Assembly (NCBI RefSeq): GCF_900115185.1
Contig: NZ_FOVN01000009.1
Span: 1-35,899, forward strand
Length of the DNA: 35,899 nucleotides
Direction of reading: 5' to 3'
Source of the DNA: Algorimicrobium echini
GTDB lineage: Bacteria > Bacteroidota > Bacteroidia > Flavobacteriales > Flavobacteriaceae
Of the stretch, positions 7,223 through 15,449 are shown in pieces. The position numbers were made by a program, and so were the translations under genes. The notes under the pieces were generated by a model. The model was not told where the DNA came from. It worked only from the letters and a program-made list of their open reading frames with translations, and ran no database searches. Position 1 is the first letter of the stretch. Every line of letters begins with the position of its first letter.

Positions 7223-7620
7223 TTTGGCTTTACAACAGCATGTCCATCATGCTCCCATTTGGAAATACCACCTTGCAAATCATAAATTTTAACAAAACCA
7301 GCTTCTAACATTTTTTCAGCGCATTTAGCACTTCTGCCGCCTTTTTTACAATACAAAATAACGGGTTTGTTTTTATCAAGCTTGAGAATATCTGCATCAA
7401 AAGTTTCCGAGAAAAAATCAATATTCTGAAAATTAGCTATGTAACCTTCTGCATATTCTTCAGGTGTACGCACATCAATAAGTTGCACATCATCAAGAGA
7501 CAAAAGTGTTTGCATTTCTTCTGAAGTTACCACTTGAATGCCTTGATTTTCTGATGTTTGTTGACAACCCATTACAACAAACGTTACCAACACAACACCT
7601 AATCTAATTATATTTTTCAT
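7219..7620 (-). CDS. Rhodanese-domain lipoprotein
   Basis: 133 residues from the ATG at 7620. The signal and lipobox (VTFVVMGC19) make this start far better than an in-frame ATG at 7689 that lies inside the preceding gene. One rhodanese domain: LIDVRTPEEYAEGYI, active-site Cys91 in LYCKKGGRSAKC, and the closing DLQGGISKWEHDG. It would act on the outer face of a membrane, passing sulfane sulfur or binding thiol partners. It lies 10 bp downstream of a cytoplasmic rhodanese of similar sequence, so the pair looks like a tandem duplication with the product retargeted. The TlpA and redoxin genes lie further upstream on the same strand. Confidence 0.88.
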   Translation of the reverse strand: MKNIIRLGVVLVTFVVMGCQQTSENQGIQVVTSEEMQTLLSLDDVQLIDVRTPEEYAEGYIANFQNIDFFSETFDADILKLDKNKPVILYCKKGGRSAKCAEKMLEAGFVKIYDLQGGISKWEHDGHAVVKPN

Positions 7621-7630
7621 AAGCTTAAAT

Positions 7631-7945
7631 TTATGGTTTAACCACCTCGCCTTGCCATTCCATAAAGCCACCCGACAAATTAAAGGCATTTTTTATTCCT
7701 ATTTGGTTCATTAAAGCACAGGCTTGAGCACTCCGACCTCCTGACCTACAATATACATAGTAATTTTTGGATGCATCTAATGCTTGAATTTTTTCAATAA
7801 AGGTTTGACTTTGAAAAATATCTATCTGTTCGGCATTAGGAATCATCCCTTCAGCTAGTTCTTCATCAGTCCGAACATCAATAATTACAGCTTCTGTATC
7901 GTTTTCTAATTGCTCACGCCAAGCACTTTGTGTTAAATCTGCCAT
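7631..7945 (-). CDS. Single-domain rhodanese (cytoplasmic)
   Basis: 104 residues with no signal peptide. Motifs: IIDVRTDEELAEGMI, active-site Cys66 in VYCRSGGRSAQAC, and NLSGGFMEWQG at the end. The six-residue active loop CRSGGR is the size expected for a sulfurtransferase rather than a Cdc25-like phosphatase. The IDIFQSQTFIEKI segment is shared in outline with the adjacent lipoprotein rhodanese, supporting duplication. It lies 109 bp after the redoxin gene, with a terminator hairpin between, so the two rhodaneses are probably transcribed separately from the thioredoxin pair. Confidence 0.9.
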   Translation of the reverse strand: MADLTQSAWREQLENDTEAVIIDVRTDEELAEGMIPNAEQIDIFQSQTFIEKIQALDASKNYYVYCRSGGRSAQACALMNQIGIKNAFNLSGGFMEWQGEVVKP

Positions 7946-7995
7946 CCTAAATTTTTATTTTTTCAAAATTACCAATTATTCACTAATAGACGAAA

Positions 7996-8026
7996 AAAAA
8001 TCCGAACTGTTACGTATCGGATTTTT
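7996..8026 (-). terminator. Intrinsic terminator after the redoxin gene
   Basis: AAAAATCCGA (7996-8005) pairs with TCGGATTTTT (8017-8026) around an 11-nt loop, with A/T runs on both sides. It lies 29 bp after the minus-strand stop at 8055. The flanking runs would allow termination in either direction. Confidence 0.8.
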
Positions 8027-8054
8027 ATTTTAAATAATTTTTAGAAACTGTGTT

Positions 8055-8666
8055 TTAAACCTTAATGCTGCAACCTATAGCACGAGTTTGTGTTTCTTTA
8101 ATAGCTTTACCTGCCAATAGAGCATCTACAGCATCTTCAACATATTTTTGGTTTACCGCTTCTGCATCTTGGTAATTATCATCTATAGCTCCAATATATT
8201 TAACTTGGTTACCATCTGATGTTTTTTGGAGGATATACACATGTGGTGTTTTGGTTGCTCCGTATTGTGGATATATTTTCTGTCCTTTATCTAACAGGTA
8301 TGGAAATGTAAAACCTTTTGCTTTAGCTCTCGCCTTCATTGCTTCCATATTATCATCTGGTTTTACAGTGGTATTGTTTGGCATGATAGCAATAACTGGA
8401 TAGCCTTTTTGAGCGTATTTTTTATCCAAGGCTATAATGCGATCTTCATAGGCTACTGCATACGGACAGGTATTACAGGTGAAAATAACAATAAAACCTT
8501 TCGCATCTTTATAATCTTTTAATGATACCATGCTACCGTCAATATTTTCGAGGCTAAAATCGGTTGCCATATCGCCTACTTTGTAACCAGCATCTTCGGT
8601 TTGTATGGTGAAAGCAAAAAAGGACATCACTGCTAGTAATACAAATGTTGTTTTAAGTGTTTTCAT
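8055..8666 (-). CDS. Exported thioredoxin/AhpC-TSA family protein
   Basis: 203 residues. A signal peptide (FVLLAVMSFFAFT) is followed by a peroxiredoxin-like core: GDMATDFSLENIDG, the motif C64-N-T-C67-P, and the cis-Pro segment GATKTPHVYIL. The CNTCP pair in place of WCxxC is typical of a Bacteroidota redoxin subgroup annotated simply as thioredoxin family. The role is probably periplasmic disulfide or peroxide chemistry, with the substrate not identified. A further Cys near the C terminus (IGCSIKV) could take part. It starts 7 bp after the TlpA-like gene stops, so the two form an operon. Confidence 0.88.
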   Translation of the reverse strand: MKTLKTTFVLLAVMSFFAFTIQTEDAGYKVGDMATDFSLENIDGSMVSLKDYKDAKGFIVIFTCNTCPYAVAYEDRIIALDKKYAQKGYPVIAIMPNNTTVKPDDNMEAMKARAKAKGFTFPYLLDKGQKIYPQYGATKTPHVYILQKTSDGNQVKYIGAIDDNYQDAEAVNQKYVEDAVDALLAGKAIKETQTRAIGCSIKV

Positions 8667-8673
8667 GGTTTTT

Positions 8674-9201
8674 TTATTTTTTTAAAAATTTATTAAGTTC
8701 TGTTTGCAATTCATTGTAAGTAAATGTTTGTTCATAAAACATACGTTTGTCTTTATTATAGATAAGCGTTGCTGGAATAGCACCACTCCAATTAGGGCTT
8801 ATTTGTGGAATCCAACTGTTGGCATCTACATCATTTAATACCAAGATTTCAGATTGTAGTTGCTGCTCTTTTATAAATGGTTTGAGTTTTGTTTCATATT
8901 GTCTTGGAAAATCTAAACTAACCAAAAGTACTTCTACTTTTTCAGATTTATAATTTTCTCTTAATTTCTCAAATGCTGGAAGCTCTTTTACACAAGGCGC
9001 ACACCATGTTGCCCAAAAATTAACTACATAAACCGTATCATCACGCCTATTAAGAAACGGTTTCAATCCTTCAAAATCAAAAACACGAAGGCTATCTTTC
9101 ATGTGTTCGTTTTCTGAATTCGTATCTCGAGCCGTTTCTGTTTTATGGGTATCTTGACAGCCCCAAACCATAAGTATTAAAAAACAAAGTATATATTTCA
9201 T
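8674..9201 (-). CDS. TlpA-like thioredoxin lipoprotein
   Basis: 175 residues. Lipobox LMVWGC15, then a linker and a TlpA/ResA-type domain with W66-C67-A-P-C70 in VNFWATWCAPCVKELP and cis-Pro in GAIPATLIYN. Such proteins reduce periplasmic disulfides, classically in cytochrome maturation (family knowledge), though no cytochrome gene is near. It is the first gene of the minus-strand redox group and lies 7 bp from the redoxin gene. Its start faces the trp promoter region divergently, with about 100 bp between the start codon and the trp -33 element. Confidence 0.9.
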   Translation of the reverse strand: MKYILCFLILMVWGCQDTHKTETARDTNSENEHMKDSLRVFDFEGLKPFLNRRDDTVYVVNFWATWCAPCVKELPAFEKLRENYKSEKVEVLLVSLDFPRQYETKLKPFIKEQQLQSEILVLNDVDANSWIPQISPNWSGAIPATLIYNKDKRMFYEQTFTYNELQTELNKFLKK

Positions 9202-9297
9202 TAGTTAAAAATACATATTTGTTTCCAATTCAATTCATCTTTAACAAACATTTAAACGAAGCGAATATCTTTTTCAACGCTTTTTAGTGTTTATTTT

Positions 9298-9327
9298 TTG
9301 GTTAGTTAAATTTTCATTTTATATTTG
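9298..9327 (+). promoter_or_regulatory. trp operon promoter
   Basis: TTG (9298-9300), a 19-bp spacer and TATATTTG (9320-9327) match the Bacteroidota promoter pattern TTG-N19-TAnnTTTG. Transcription would begin near 9333, only about 12 nt before the leader peptide ATG at 9345. Confidence 0.8.
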
Positions 9328-9344
9328 ACTCACAATTTAAATTA

Positions 9345-9407
9345 ATGAACACAATTTTAAATCATACATGGTGGTGGAGCAATCGAAACTCAAAATTCGT
9401 GAACTAA
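9345..9407 (+). CDS. trpL: trp leader peptide with three consecutive Trp codons
   Basis: A 20-codon reading frame from ATG 9345 to TAA 9405-9407. Codons 9-11 (9369-9377) are all TGG, and the peptide contains no other recognisable domain. It lies directly after the trp promoter and before the terminator at 9446-9478. Trp is the rarest residue, so three in a row immediately upstream of trpE is strong evidence for an attenuation sensor: scarce Trp-tRNA would stall the ribosome here. The last codons (Phe18-Val19-Asn20) contain TCGTGAA, which is complementary to the terminator loop. Confidence 0.88.
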   Translation: MNTILNHTWWWSNRNSKFVN

Positions 9408-9445
9408 CCCTATTCTGTATATTTAAAACTTAACATACGCAAAAA

Positions 9446-9478
9446 GGCTTGTCATTCACGACAAGCCTTTTTTTTTTT
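9446..9478 (+). terminator. trp attenuator terminator
   Basis: GGCTTGTC (9446-9453) pairs with GACAAGCC (9460-9467) around the loop ATTCAC, extended by A-T pairs and followed by eleven Ts. TTCACGA (9455-9461) in the loop and 3' arm is the exact complement of TCGTGAA (9397-9403) in the leader, giving a competing antiterminator pairing. Confidence 0.9.
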
Positions 9479-9491
9479 GAAATACATATTT

Positions 9492-10895
9492 ATGAAAAAA
9501 TTTAGCCTATACACCCATTATAAAAAAATTCTAGCTGATACCATCACACCAGTAAGTGTGTATTTAAAAATTCGTGATAAATTCCCGAATAGTATTTTAT
9601 TGGAAAGTAGCGACTATCATGCAAGCGACAACACCTTTTCTTACATCTGCTGCAACCCAATAGCGTCTATTTCGGTAAAAAATGAAGAAATCACTCAAAA
9701 TTTCCCTGATGGCAGCCAATTAAATCATAAAATCTCAAAAAAAACAAATGTCGTAGCAAATATCCATAAATTCACTAAACGTTTTAAAATTCATTCAGAC
9801 ACCAATTTTAAATTTATAAACAATGGTGTTTTTGGCTATATGGCTTATGATGCGGTTCGGTATTTTGAAGACGTTTCTATCTCTAAAAAAGAAAACCACC
9901 TGGATATTCCTGATATATACTATGCCGTTTATCAAAATATTATAGCCATAAATCATCATAAAAATGAAGCCTATATCTTTGCACATTGTTTTAATACGGA
10001 AACAAATATTGATGAAATTTTACAACTCATCACCTCTCGCAATTTTGCAGCTTTCAACTTTTCGGTAGTAGGTGATACAGCATCTAATATTACAGATAAA
10101 GCCTATAAAGATCAAGTGGAATTAGCCAGAAGACATTGTGCACGAGGCGATGTATTTCAGTTGGTTCTATCAAAAAAATTCTCACAAAAATTTAAAGGCG
10201 ATGAATTTAATGTTTATAGAGCCTTACGAAGTATTAATCCATCACCTTATCTGTTTTACTTTGACTATGGCGATTTTAAAATCTTTGGAAGCTCGCCAGA
10301 AGCACAATTAGTAGTTAAAGGCGAAAAAGCTGAAATTCATCCTATTGCAGGAACTTTTAAACGAACTGGTAACGATGAAAAAGATGCTTTGCTTGCTAAA
10401 CAGCTTGCTGAAGATGATAAAGAAAATGCCGAACATGTTATGCTAGTCGATTTAGCTAGAAATGATTTAAGCAGACACGGAAGCCAAGTAACAGTTGAAA
10501 CCAATAGAGAGGTTCAGTTCTTTTCTCATGTAATTCATTTAGTGAGTAAAGTTACAGGTAAAAAACATGCCGAAACCACTACTATGCAAATGGTTGCCGA
10601 TACATTTCCTGCTGGAACTTTAAGTGGAGCGCCTAAACATAAGGCCATGCAACTCATTGAAAAATATGAAACAACTAGTCGCGATTTTTATGGAGGCGCC
10701 ATTGGTTTTATGGATTTTCATGGCAATTTTAATCATGCTATTATGATTCGGACTTTTTTAAGTAAAAACCATGAACTGCACTGGCAAGCAGGCGCTGGAT
10801 TGGTTTCAAAATCAGACCCAGAAAGTGAGTTACAAGAAGTGTATAATAAATTAGGCGCTTTAACAAAAGCAATAGAATTGGCAACCGAAATTTAA
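9492..10895 (+). CDS. trpE: Anthranilate synthase component I
   Basis: 467 residues from ATG 9492. This start is preferred over an in-frame TTG at 9477, which falls in the terminator T run. It converts chorismate plus ammonia or glutamine to anthranilate. The N-terminal Trp-binding motif LLES is at residues 36-39, suggesting feedback inhibition. The catalytic domain shows DVFQLVLSKKF, FGSSPEAQLVV, PIAGTFKRTG, HVMLVDLARNDLSRHG and the closing AGAGLVSKSDPESELQEV. Length is normal for the family. First structural gene of the operon, 13 bp after the attenuator T run; trpG starts 3 bp after its stop. Confidence 0.97.
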   Translation: MKKFSLYTHYKKILADTITPVSVYLKIRDKFPNSILLESSDYHASDNTFSYICCNPIASISVKNEEITQNFPDGSQLNHKISKKTNVVANIHKFTKRFKIHSDTNFKFINNGVFGYMAYDAVRYFEDVSISKKENHLDIPDIYYAVYQNIIAINHHKNEAYIFAHCFNTETNIDEILQLITSRNFAAFNFSVVGDTASNITDKAYKDQVELARRHCARGDVFQLVLSKKFSQKFKGDEFNVYRALRSINPSPYLFYFDYGDFKIFGSSPEAQLVVKGEKAEIHPIAGTFKRTGNDEKDALLAKQLAEDDKENAEHVMLVDLARNDLSRHGSQVTVETNREVQFFSHVIHLVSKVTGKKHAETTTMQMVADTFPAGTLSGAPKHKAMQLIEKYETTSRDFYGGAIGFMDFHGNFNHAIMIRTFLSKNHELHWQAGAGLVSKSDPESELQEVYNKLGALTKAIELATEI

Positions 10896-10898
10896 AAG

Positions 10899-11474
10899 AT
10901 GGAACACAACACACATATATTAGTTATTGATAATTACGATAGTTTTACCTATAATCTCGTACATTATCTAGAGGATTTAAATTGTAAAGTAACCGTTAAA
11001 CGTAATGACCAACTTACTTTGGATGACGTTAATGCGTTTAATAAAATTGTATTATCTCCAGGGCCAGGTATTCCAGATGAAGCTGGTTTACTTAAAGCCA
11101 TTATCCAAAAATATGCACCCACAAAAAGCATTTTAGGTGTTTGTTTAGGGCAACAAGCTATTGGCGAGGTTTTTGGAGGCTCACTAACCAATTTAGAAAC
11201 CGTTTTTCATGGTGTAGCTACACAAATTACAGTGACAGTGGATGATGAAAACCTGTTCAAAGGAATGGGTAAAACCATGGAGGTTGGTCGATACCATTCT
11301 TGGGTGGTTCAAAACAATTTACCCGATGTTTTAGAAGCTACATCCTTTGATGAAAATGGACAAATAATGTCACTTCGTCATAAATTTTTTGATGTTCGTG
11401 GTGTTCAATTTCATCCAGAATCTGTATTAACACCAAATGGAAAACAGATATTAGCAAATTGGCTGAATAGTTGA
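10899..11474 (+). CDS. trpG: Anthranilate synthase component II (glutamine amidotransferase)
   Basis: 191 residues. Class I amidotransferase that supplies ammonia to TrpE. The opening IDNYDSFTYNLVHYL, the oxyanion loop SPGPGIPDEAG, nucleophile Cys82 in GVCLGQQAIGE, and His-x-Glu in VQFHPESVLTPNG are all present. It is the short form without a fused TrpD. Because no pabA is seen in the window, a shared role with 4-amino-4-deoxychorismate synthesis is possible but not shown. A 177-bp non-coding gap follows before trpD, the largest gap inside the operon. Confidence 0.96.
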   Translation: MEHNTHILVIDNYDSFTYNLVHYLEDLNCKVTVKRNDQLTLDDVNAFNKIVLSPGPGIPDEAGLLKAIIQKYAPTKSILGVCLGQQAIGEVFGGSLTNLETVFHGVATQITVTVDDENLFKGMGKTMEVGRYHSWVVQNNLPDVLEATSFDENGQIMSLRHKFFDVRGVQFHPESVLTPNGKQILANWLNS

Positions 11475-11651
11475 ATTAATGAAAACAAATAAATTAAAAT
11501 AAAAGTATTTAGTTTTTTTAGAACACACAATTTGTTATTTGATAATTAGGTCAGAATGCAGCAATAACTCATTTACATAATTACTTAAAAATTAAAAAGT
11601 GTTCCAAAAAAAAGAAAGGTCTAGCCTTTAACAAAAAATAGTATCAATAAA

Positions 11652-12647
11652 ATGAAAAACACACTTAATAGACTAATAAATCAAGAGCATATTTCTAGCG
11701 AAGAAGCAAAAAGTGTCTTGGTTAATATTTCAAAAGGCAATTATAATCAAAGCCAGATAGCATCCTTTTTAACAGTTTATATGATGCGAAATATTACCAT
11801 TGAAGAACTTCAAGGTTTTCGTGATGCTTTATTGGAGTTATGTATTCCAGTTGACTTAAAAGCCTATAATGCCATAGATTTATGTGGTACTGGTGGTGAT
11901 GGCAAAGACACTTTTAATATTTCAACTTTAGCTTCTTTTGTAACAGCTGGAGCTGGTGTGCATGTTTCAAAACATGGTAATTACGGTGTTTCTTCTGCTT
12001 GTGGCTCATCTAATGTCATGGAGCATTTAGGTATAAAATTCAGTAATGATATTGATTTTTTAAAAACCTGTTTGGATCATGCAGGCATTTGTGTACTACA
12101 CGCTCCTTTGTTTCATCCTGCCATGAAAAACGTAGCGCCAATACGTAAAGAATTAGGAGTAAAAACATTTTTTAATATGTTGGGCCCCATGGTTAATCCG
12201 TCCTTTCCAGACAATCAATTAGTTGGTGTTTTTAGTTTAGAATTATTGCGCTTATATAATTACCTCTATCAAAATTCAGACAAAAACTATAGCATTGTTC
12301 ATGCTTTAGATGGCTATGATGAAATATCACTAACAGGATCGGCAAAGGTGATTAATAATGTCTCTGAAAAGATAATTCATCCAAGTGATTTTGGTGTTGA
12401 ACCTCTTAAACAGGAAGCCATTCATGGTGGTGATACTGTAGCAGCATCTGCAAAAATATTTACTCATATTTTAGATGGTCAAGGAACCAATGCCCAAAAC
12501 AATGTGGTTTGTGCCAATGCAGCATTAGCAATAGCTACGGTGAAAAACACTTCTATTTCAGATAGTTTTGCTCTAGCAAAAGAATCCTTACATAGTGGTC
12601 AAGCTAAAAAGTGTTTTGAAAAATTGGTTGCGTTAAGTCAGAAATAA
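11652..12647 (+). CDS. trpD: Anthranilate phosphoribosyltransferase
   Basis: 331 residues. Transfers phosphoribose from PRPP to anthranilate. The PRPP-binding glycine loop CGTGGDGKDTFNIST lies at about 78-92, KHGNYGVSSACGSSNVMEHLG follows, and HPAMKNVAPIRKELGVKTFFNMLGP is the anthranilate-site region. All of these are family hallmarks and the length is normal. It is separated from trpG by 177 bp in which I find no clear terminator or -7 box, so it is probably still part of the same transcript. trpC follows 22 bp later. Confidence 0.96.
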   Translation: MKNTLNRLINQEHISSEEAKSVLVNISKGNYNQSQIASFLTVYMMRNITIEELQGFRDALLELCIPVDLKAYNAIDLCGTGGDGKDTFNISTLASFVTAGAGVHVSKHGNYGVSSACGSSNVMEHLGIKFSNDIDFLKTCLDHAGICVLHAPLFHPAMKNVAPIRKELGVKTFFNMLGPMVNPSFPDNQLVGVFSLELLRLYNYLYQNSDKNYSIVHALDGYDEISLTGSAKVINNVSEKIIHPSDFGVEPLKQEAIHGGDTVAASAKIFTHILDGQGTNAQNNVVCANAALAIATVKNTSISDSFALAKESLHSGQAKKCFEKLVALSQK

Positions 12648-12669
12648 AAAAAACATCTATAAACACGAA

Positions 12670-13461
12670 ATGGCCATGGATATATTAAAAAAAATAGTAA
12701 CAGATAAACGTCAAGAAATTGCTTTTAAAAAGCAACTCATTCCTACATTTCAATTGGAGCAATCAGTGTTATTTGAGCGGGAAACCGTTTCTATCATTAA
12801 TAATTTACAAAACAATGAAATTGGAATCATTGCTGAACACAAAAGACGTTCCCCATCTAAACAAGTTATAAATCATAATTTAAATGTATTTGATGTGGCT
12901 CAAGGATATGAAAAAGCTGGTGTTTGTGGTATGTCGGTTTTAACGGATGGTAAATATTTTGGTGGATCGTTAGACGATTTACTTTTAGCAAAATCAAGTT
13001 GTAACCTGCCTCTATTACGAAAGGAATTCATTATTGATAACTACCAGATATTAGAGGCTAAAGCCTATGGTGCCGATGTTATTTTATTGATAGCTACCAT
13101 TTTAACCCAAAAAGAAATCAAAATCTTATCAGAATTTGCAAAAAGTTTACAATTGGAGGTGCTTTTGGAAGTTCATAATGAAGCTGAATTACGAAAATCT
13201 ATTATGCCGAGTTTAGATATGATTGGTGTCAATAACCGTAATTTAAAAACGTTTGAAGTATCATTAGAAACAAGCAAAATGTTAAGCACATTAATCCCAA
13301 ACGATTTTATAAAGGTTTCAGAGAGTGGCATCAGTAATGTGGAAGCTATAAGAGAATTGAAACCTTTTGGTTATCAAGGGTTTTTAATTGGTGAAAATTT
13401 TATGAAAACGGATAATCCAGGTGAAAGCGCTGGTTATTTTATAAACCAATTTTCCTTATGA
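12670..13461 (+). CDS. trpC: Indole-3-glycerol-phosphate synthase
   Basis: 263 residues from the first ATG. A second in-frame ATG at 12676 gives MDILKKIVTDKR, closer to the usual family start, so either may be used. It closes the indole ring of CdRP. TIM-barrel motifs: IIAEHKRRSPSK (catalytic Lys), GMSVLTDGKYFGGSLDDL, LRKEFIIDNYQI, LLEVHNEAEL, IGVNNRNLKTFEV and VSESGI near the C terminus. It is not fused to TrpF, unlike the enterobacterial enzyme. Its TGA overlaps the trpF ATG (ATGA at 13458), pointing to translational coupling. Confidence 0.96.
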   Translation: MAMDILKKIVTDKRQEIAFKKQLIPTFQLEQSVLFERETVSIINNLQNNEIGIIAEHKRRSPSKQVINHNLNVFDVAQGYEKAGVCGMSVLTDGKYFGGSLDDLLLAKSSCNLPLLRKEFIIDNYQILEAKAYGADVILLIATILTQKEIKILSEFAKSLQLEVLLEVHNEAELRKSIMPSLDMIGVNNRNLKTFEVSLETSKMLSTLIPNDFIKVSESGISNVEAIRELKPFGYQGFLIGENFMKTDNPGESAGYFINQFSL

Positions 13462-14105
13462 AACTGAAAGTTTGTGGGATGAAATTCCCAGATAACATAG
13501 AAGCTATTGCTAAATTACAACCAGATTATTTAGGTTTTATTTTTTATAAAAAATCAACTCGTTTTTTTGATGCTATAATTCCATCATTACCTGATGCCAT
13601 TAAAAAAGTAGGAGTTTTTGTAGATGCATCAGCGGAAGACATTATAACCCTAGCAAATAATTACAATCTGGATGTTATACAATTACATGGCAATCAAACC
13701 AAGGAATTTGTTTTAGCATTAAACAAACTCGTCTCGCTTTATGCAAACAAAGAAATTGAAATTTGGAAAGTTTTCAGTGTTGATAAGCATTTCAATTTCA
13801 AGGACTTGCATCCTTTTGAAAATGAAGTTCATAAATATCTGTTTGACACCAAAGGCCAACTAAAAGGTGGTAACGGCTATACCTTTAATTGGGAAATCTT
13901 AAAAGAATATCCTTCTAAAAAACCATTTATTTTAAGTGGTGGTATTGGTTTAGATGAAGTGGAAAATATTAAAAATTTTTTTAAGCTGGACGTTTCAAAA
14001 AACTGTTTTGCTTTGGATGTGAATAGTCAATTTGAAATAAAATCAGGACTTAAAAACATTGAGGCTTTAGAAAAATTTAAAAATAAGCTACATCACTTCA
14101 AATGA
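13458..14105 (+). CDS. trpF: Phosphoribosylanthranilate isomerase
   Basis: 215 residues. Performs the Amadori rearrangement of PRA to CdRP. The start LKVCGMKFPDNI carries the catalytic Cys6. Further motifs are YLGFIFYKKSTRF, VGVFVDAS, VIQLHGNQTKEF, the Asp-containing YLFDTKGQLKGGNGYTFNW and FILSGGIGLDEVENI. It is slightly longer than the usual 200 residues because of a loop insertion around residues 90-110 (LYANKEIEIWKVFSV). Overlaps trpC by four bases. A 91-bp gap precedes trpB. Confidence 0.95.
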   Translation: MKLKVCGMKFPDNIEAIAKLQPDYLGFIFYKKSTRFFDAIIPSLPDAIKKVGVFVDASAEDIITLANNYNLDVIQLHGNQTKEFVLALNKLVSLYANKEIEIWKVFSVDKHFNFKDLHPFENEVHKYLFDTKGQLKGGNGYTFNWEILKEYPSKKPFILSGGIGLDEVENIKNFFKLDVSKNCFALDVNSQFEIKSGLKNIEALEKFKNKLHHFK

Positions 14106-14196
14106 TTTTATAACGGACGAAAAATAAGTAACGAAAAGCAAAAGAATCAAAAAATTAAATTCTAATTGAATTTTAGAAACCTAACAACAAAACAAC

Positions 14197-15378
14197 ATGA
14201 CTTACAACATAAACGAAAAAGGCTATTATGGTGAATTTGGAGGCGCTTATATTCCAGAAATGCTCTATCCTAACGTCGAGGAATTACGCTTAAAATACCT
14301 AGAAGTTATGGCGGAGCCAGACTTCCAAACGGAATTTAAAGCTTTACTTAAAAACTATGTTGGCAGACCGTCCCCCTTATATTTTGCTAAACGCCTTTCA
14401 GAAAAATATAACACAAAAATTTATTTAAAGCGCGAAGATTTAAATCATACAGGAGCTCATAAAATCAATAACACTATTGGTCAAATTCTGATGGCGCAAC
14501 GCTTGGGTAAGAAACGCATTATTGCCGAAACTGGTGCTGGGCAACATGGTGTAGCTACAGCAACCGTTTGTGCATTAATGGGGCTTGAATGTATTGTATA
14601 TATGGGAGAAATAGACATAGCAAGGCAAGCACCCAATGTGGCTCGAATGCAAATGCTTGGTGCTAAAGTTATTCCTGCATCATCTGGTAGTAAAACACTG
14701 AAGGACGCAACAAATGAAGCCATTCGCGATTGGATTAACAATCCAGTAGATACACATTACATTATTGGTAGTGTGGTTGGACCACATCCATATCCAGATA
14801 TGGTAGCGCGTTTTCAAGCAATTGTTTCTGAAGAAATAAAATGGCAATTACAAGAACAGGAGGGTAATCCAAATCCTGATTATGTAATTGCCTGTGTTGG
14901 TGGTGGCAGTAATGCGGCAGGTGCTTATTATCATTTTTTGGAAGACACAAATGTAAAACTTATAGCTGTTGAAGCCGCTGGAAAAGGCGTCAATTCTGGA
15001 GAAAGTGCTGCAACTTCATCTTTGGGCAAAATAGGTATTATACATGGAAGCAAAACGTTATTAATGCAAAGTAAAGATGGGCAAATTACAGAACCTTATT
15101 CTATTTCTGCAGGACTGGATTACCCTGGAGTTGGCCCTTTGCATGCGCACTTATTCCAATCGGGTCGTGCAGAATTTATAGCCATAACAGATGATGAGGC
15201 CATGGAAGCTGGACTAGAATTATGCCAATTAGAAGGTATTATACCAGCTATAGAAACCGCTCACGCATTAGCGATCTTTAAAGAAAAGCCGTTTCAACCC
15301 AATGACATTGTTGTATTAAGTTTATCCGGTCGTGGAGATAAAGATTTGAGTACTTATAATAATTATTTTAATATATAA
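14197..15378 (+). CDS. trpB: Tryptophan synthase beta chain
   Basis: 393 residues. PLP enzyme that joins indole and serine. The PLP lysine is K89 in [10 protein letters not shown]. The phosphate-binding loop [10 protein letters not shown], the catalytic Glu region [14 protein letters not shown], and the closing [11 protein letters not shown] are in place. The N terminus [12 protein letters not shown] is that of the classical TrpB1 form that pairs with TrpA. High conservation and normal length leave no doubt. A weak hairpin at 15377-15400 overlaps the stop and lies before trpA. Confidence 0.98.
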   Translation: MTYNINEKGYYGEFGGAYIPEMLYPNVEELRLKYLEVMAEPDFQTEFKALLKNYVGRPSPLYFAKRLSEKYNTKIYLKREDLNHTGAHKINNTIGQILMAQRLGKKRIIAETGAGQHGVATATVCALMGLECIVYMGEIDIARQAPNVARMQMLGAKVIPASSGSKTLKDATNEAIRDWINNPVDTHYIIGSVVGPHPYPDMVARFQAIVSEEIKWQLQEQEGNPNPDYVIACVGGGSNAAGAYYHFLEDTNVKLIAVEAAGKGVNSGESAATSSLGKIGIIHGSKTLLMQSKDGQITEPYSISAGLDYPGVGPLHAHLFQSGRAEFIAITDDEAMEAGLELCQLEGIIPAIETAHALAIFKEKPFQPNDIVVLSLSGRGDKDLSTYNNYFNI

Positions 15379-15400
15379 AACACCAGCTAAATAGTGTTTT
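15377..15400 (+). other. Weak AAAACAC/GTGTTTT stem-loop between trpB and trpA
   Basis: A 7-bp stem (15377-15383 with 15394-15400) around a 10-nt loop overlaps the trpB stop. It has only four Ts after it and few G-C pairs, so full termination is unlikely. It may protect or process the mRNA, or be fortuitous. Confidence 0.3.
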
Positions 15401-15449
15401 CTAGATTGACCCGAAAGATAAGATTGCGTATTCCGAAAAAAAAAGAAAA

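Noticed and set aside
7621-7689. Extended start at 7689 for the rhodanese lipoprotein
   Set aside because: It would overlap the upstream rhodanese and bury the lipoprotein signal; the ATG at 7620 gives a proper signal peptide.
9477-9491. TTG start for trpE at 9477
   Set aside because: It lies in the terminator T run; ATG 9492 is the first normal start and begins the conserved protein.
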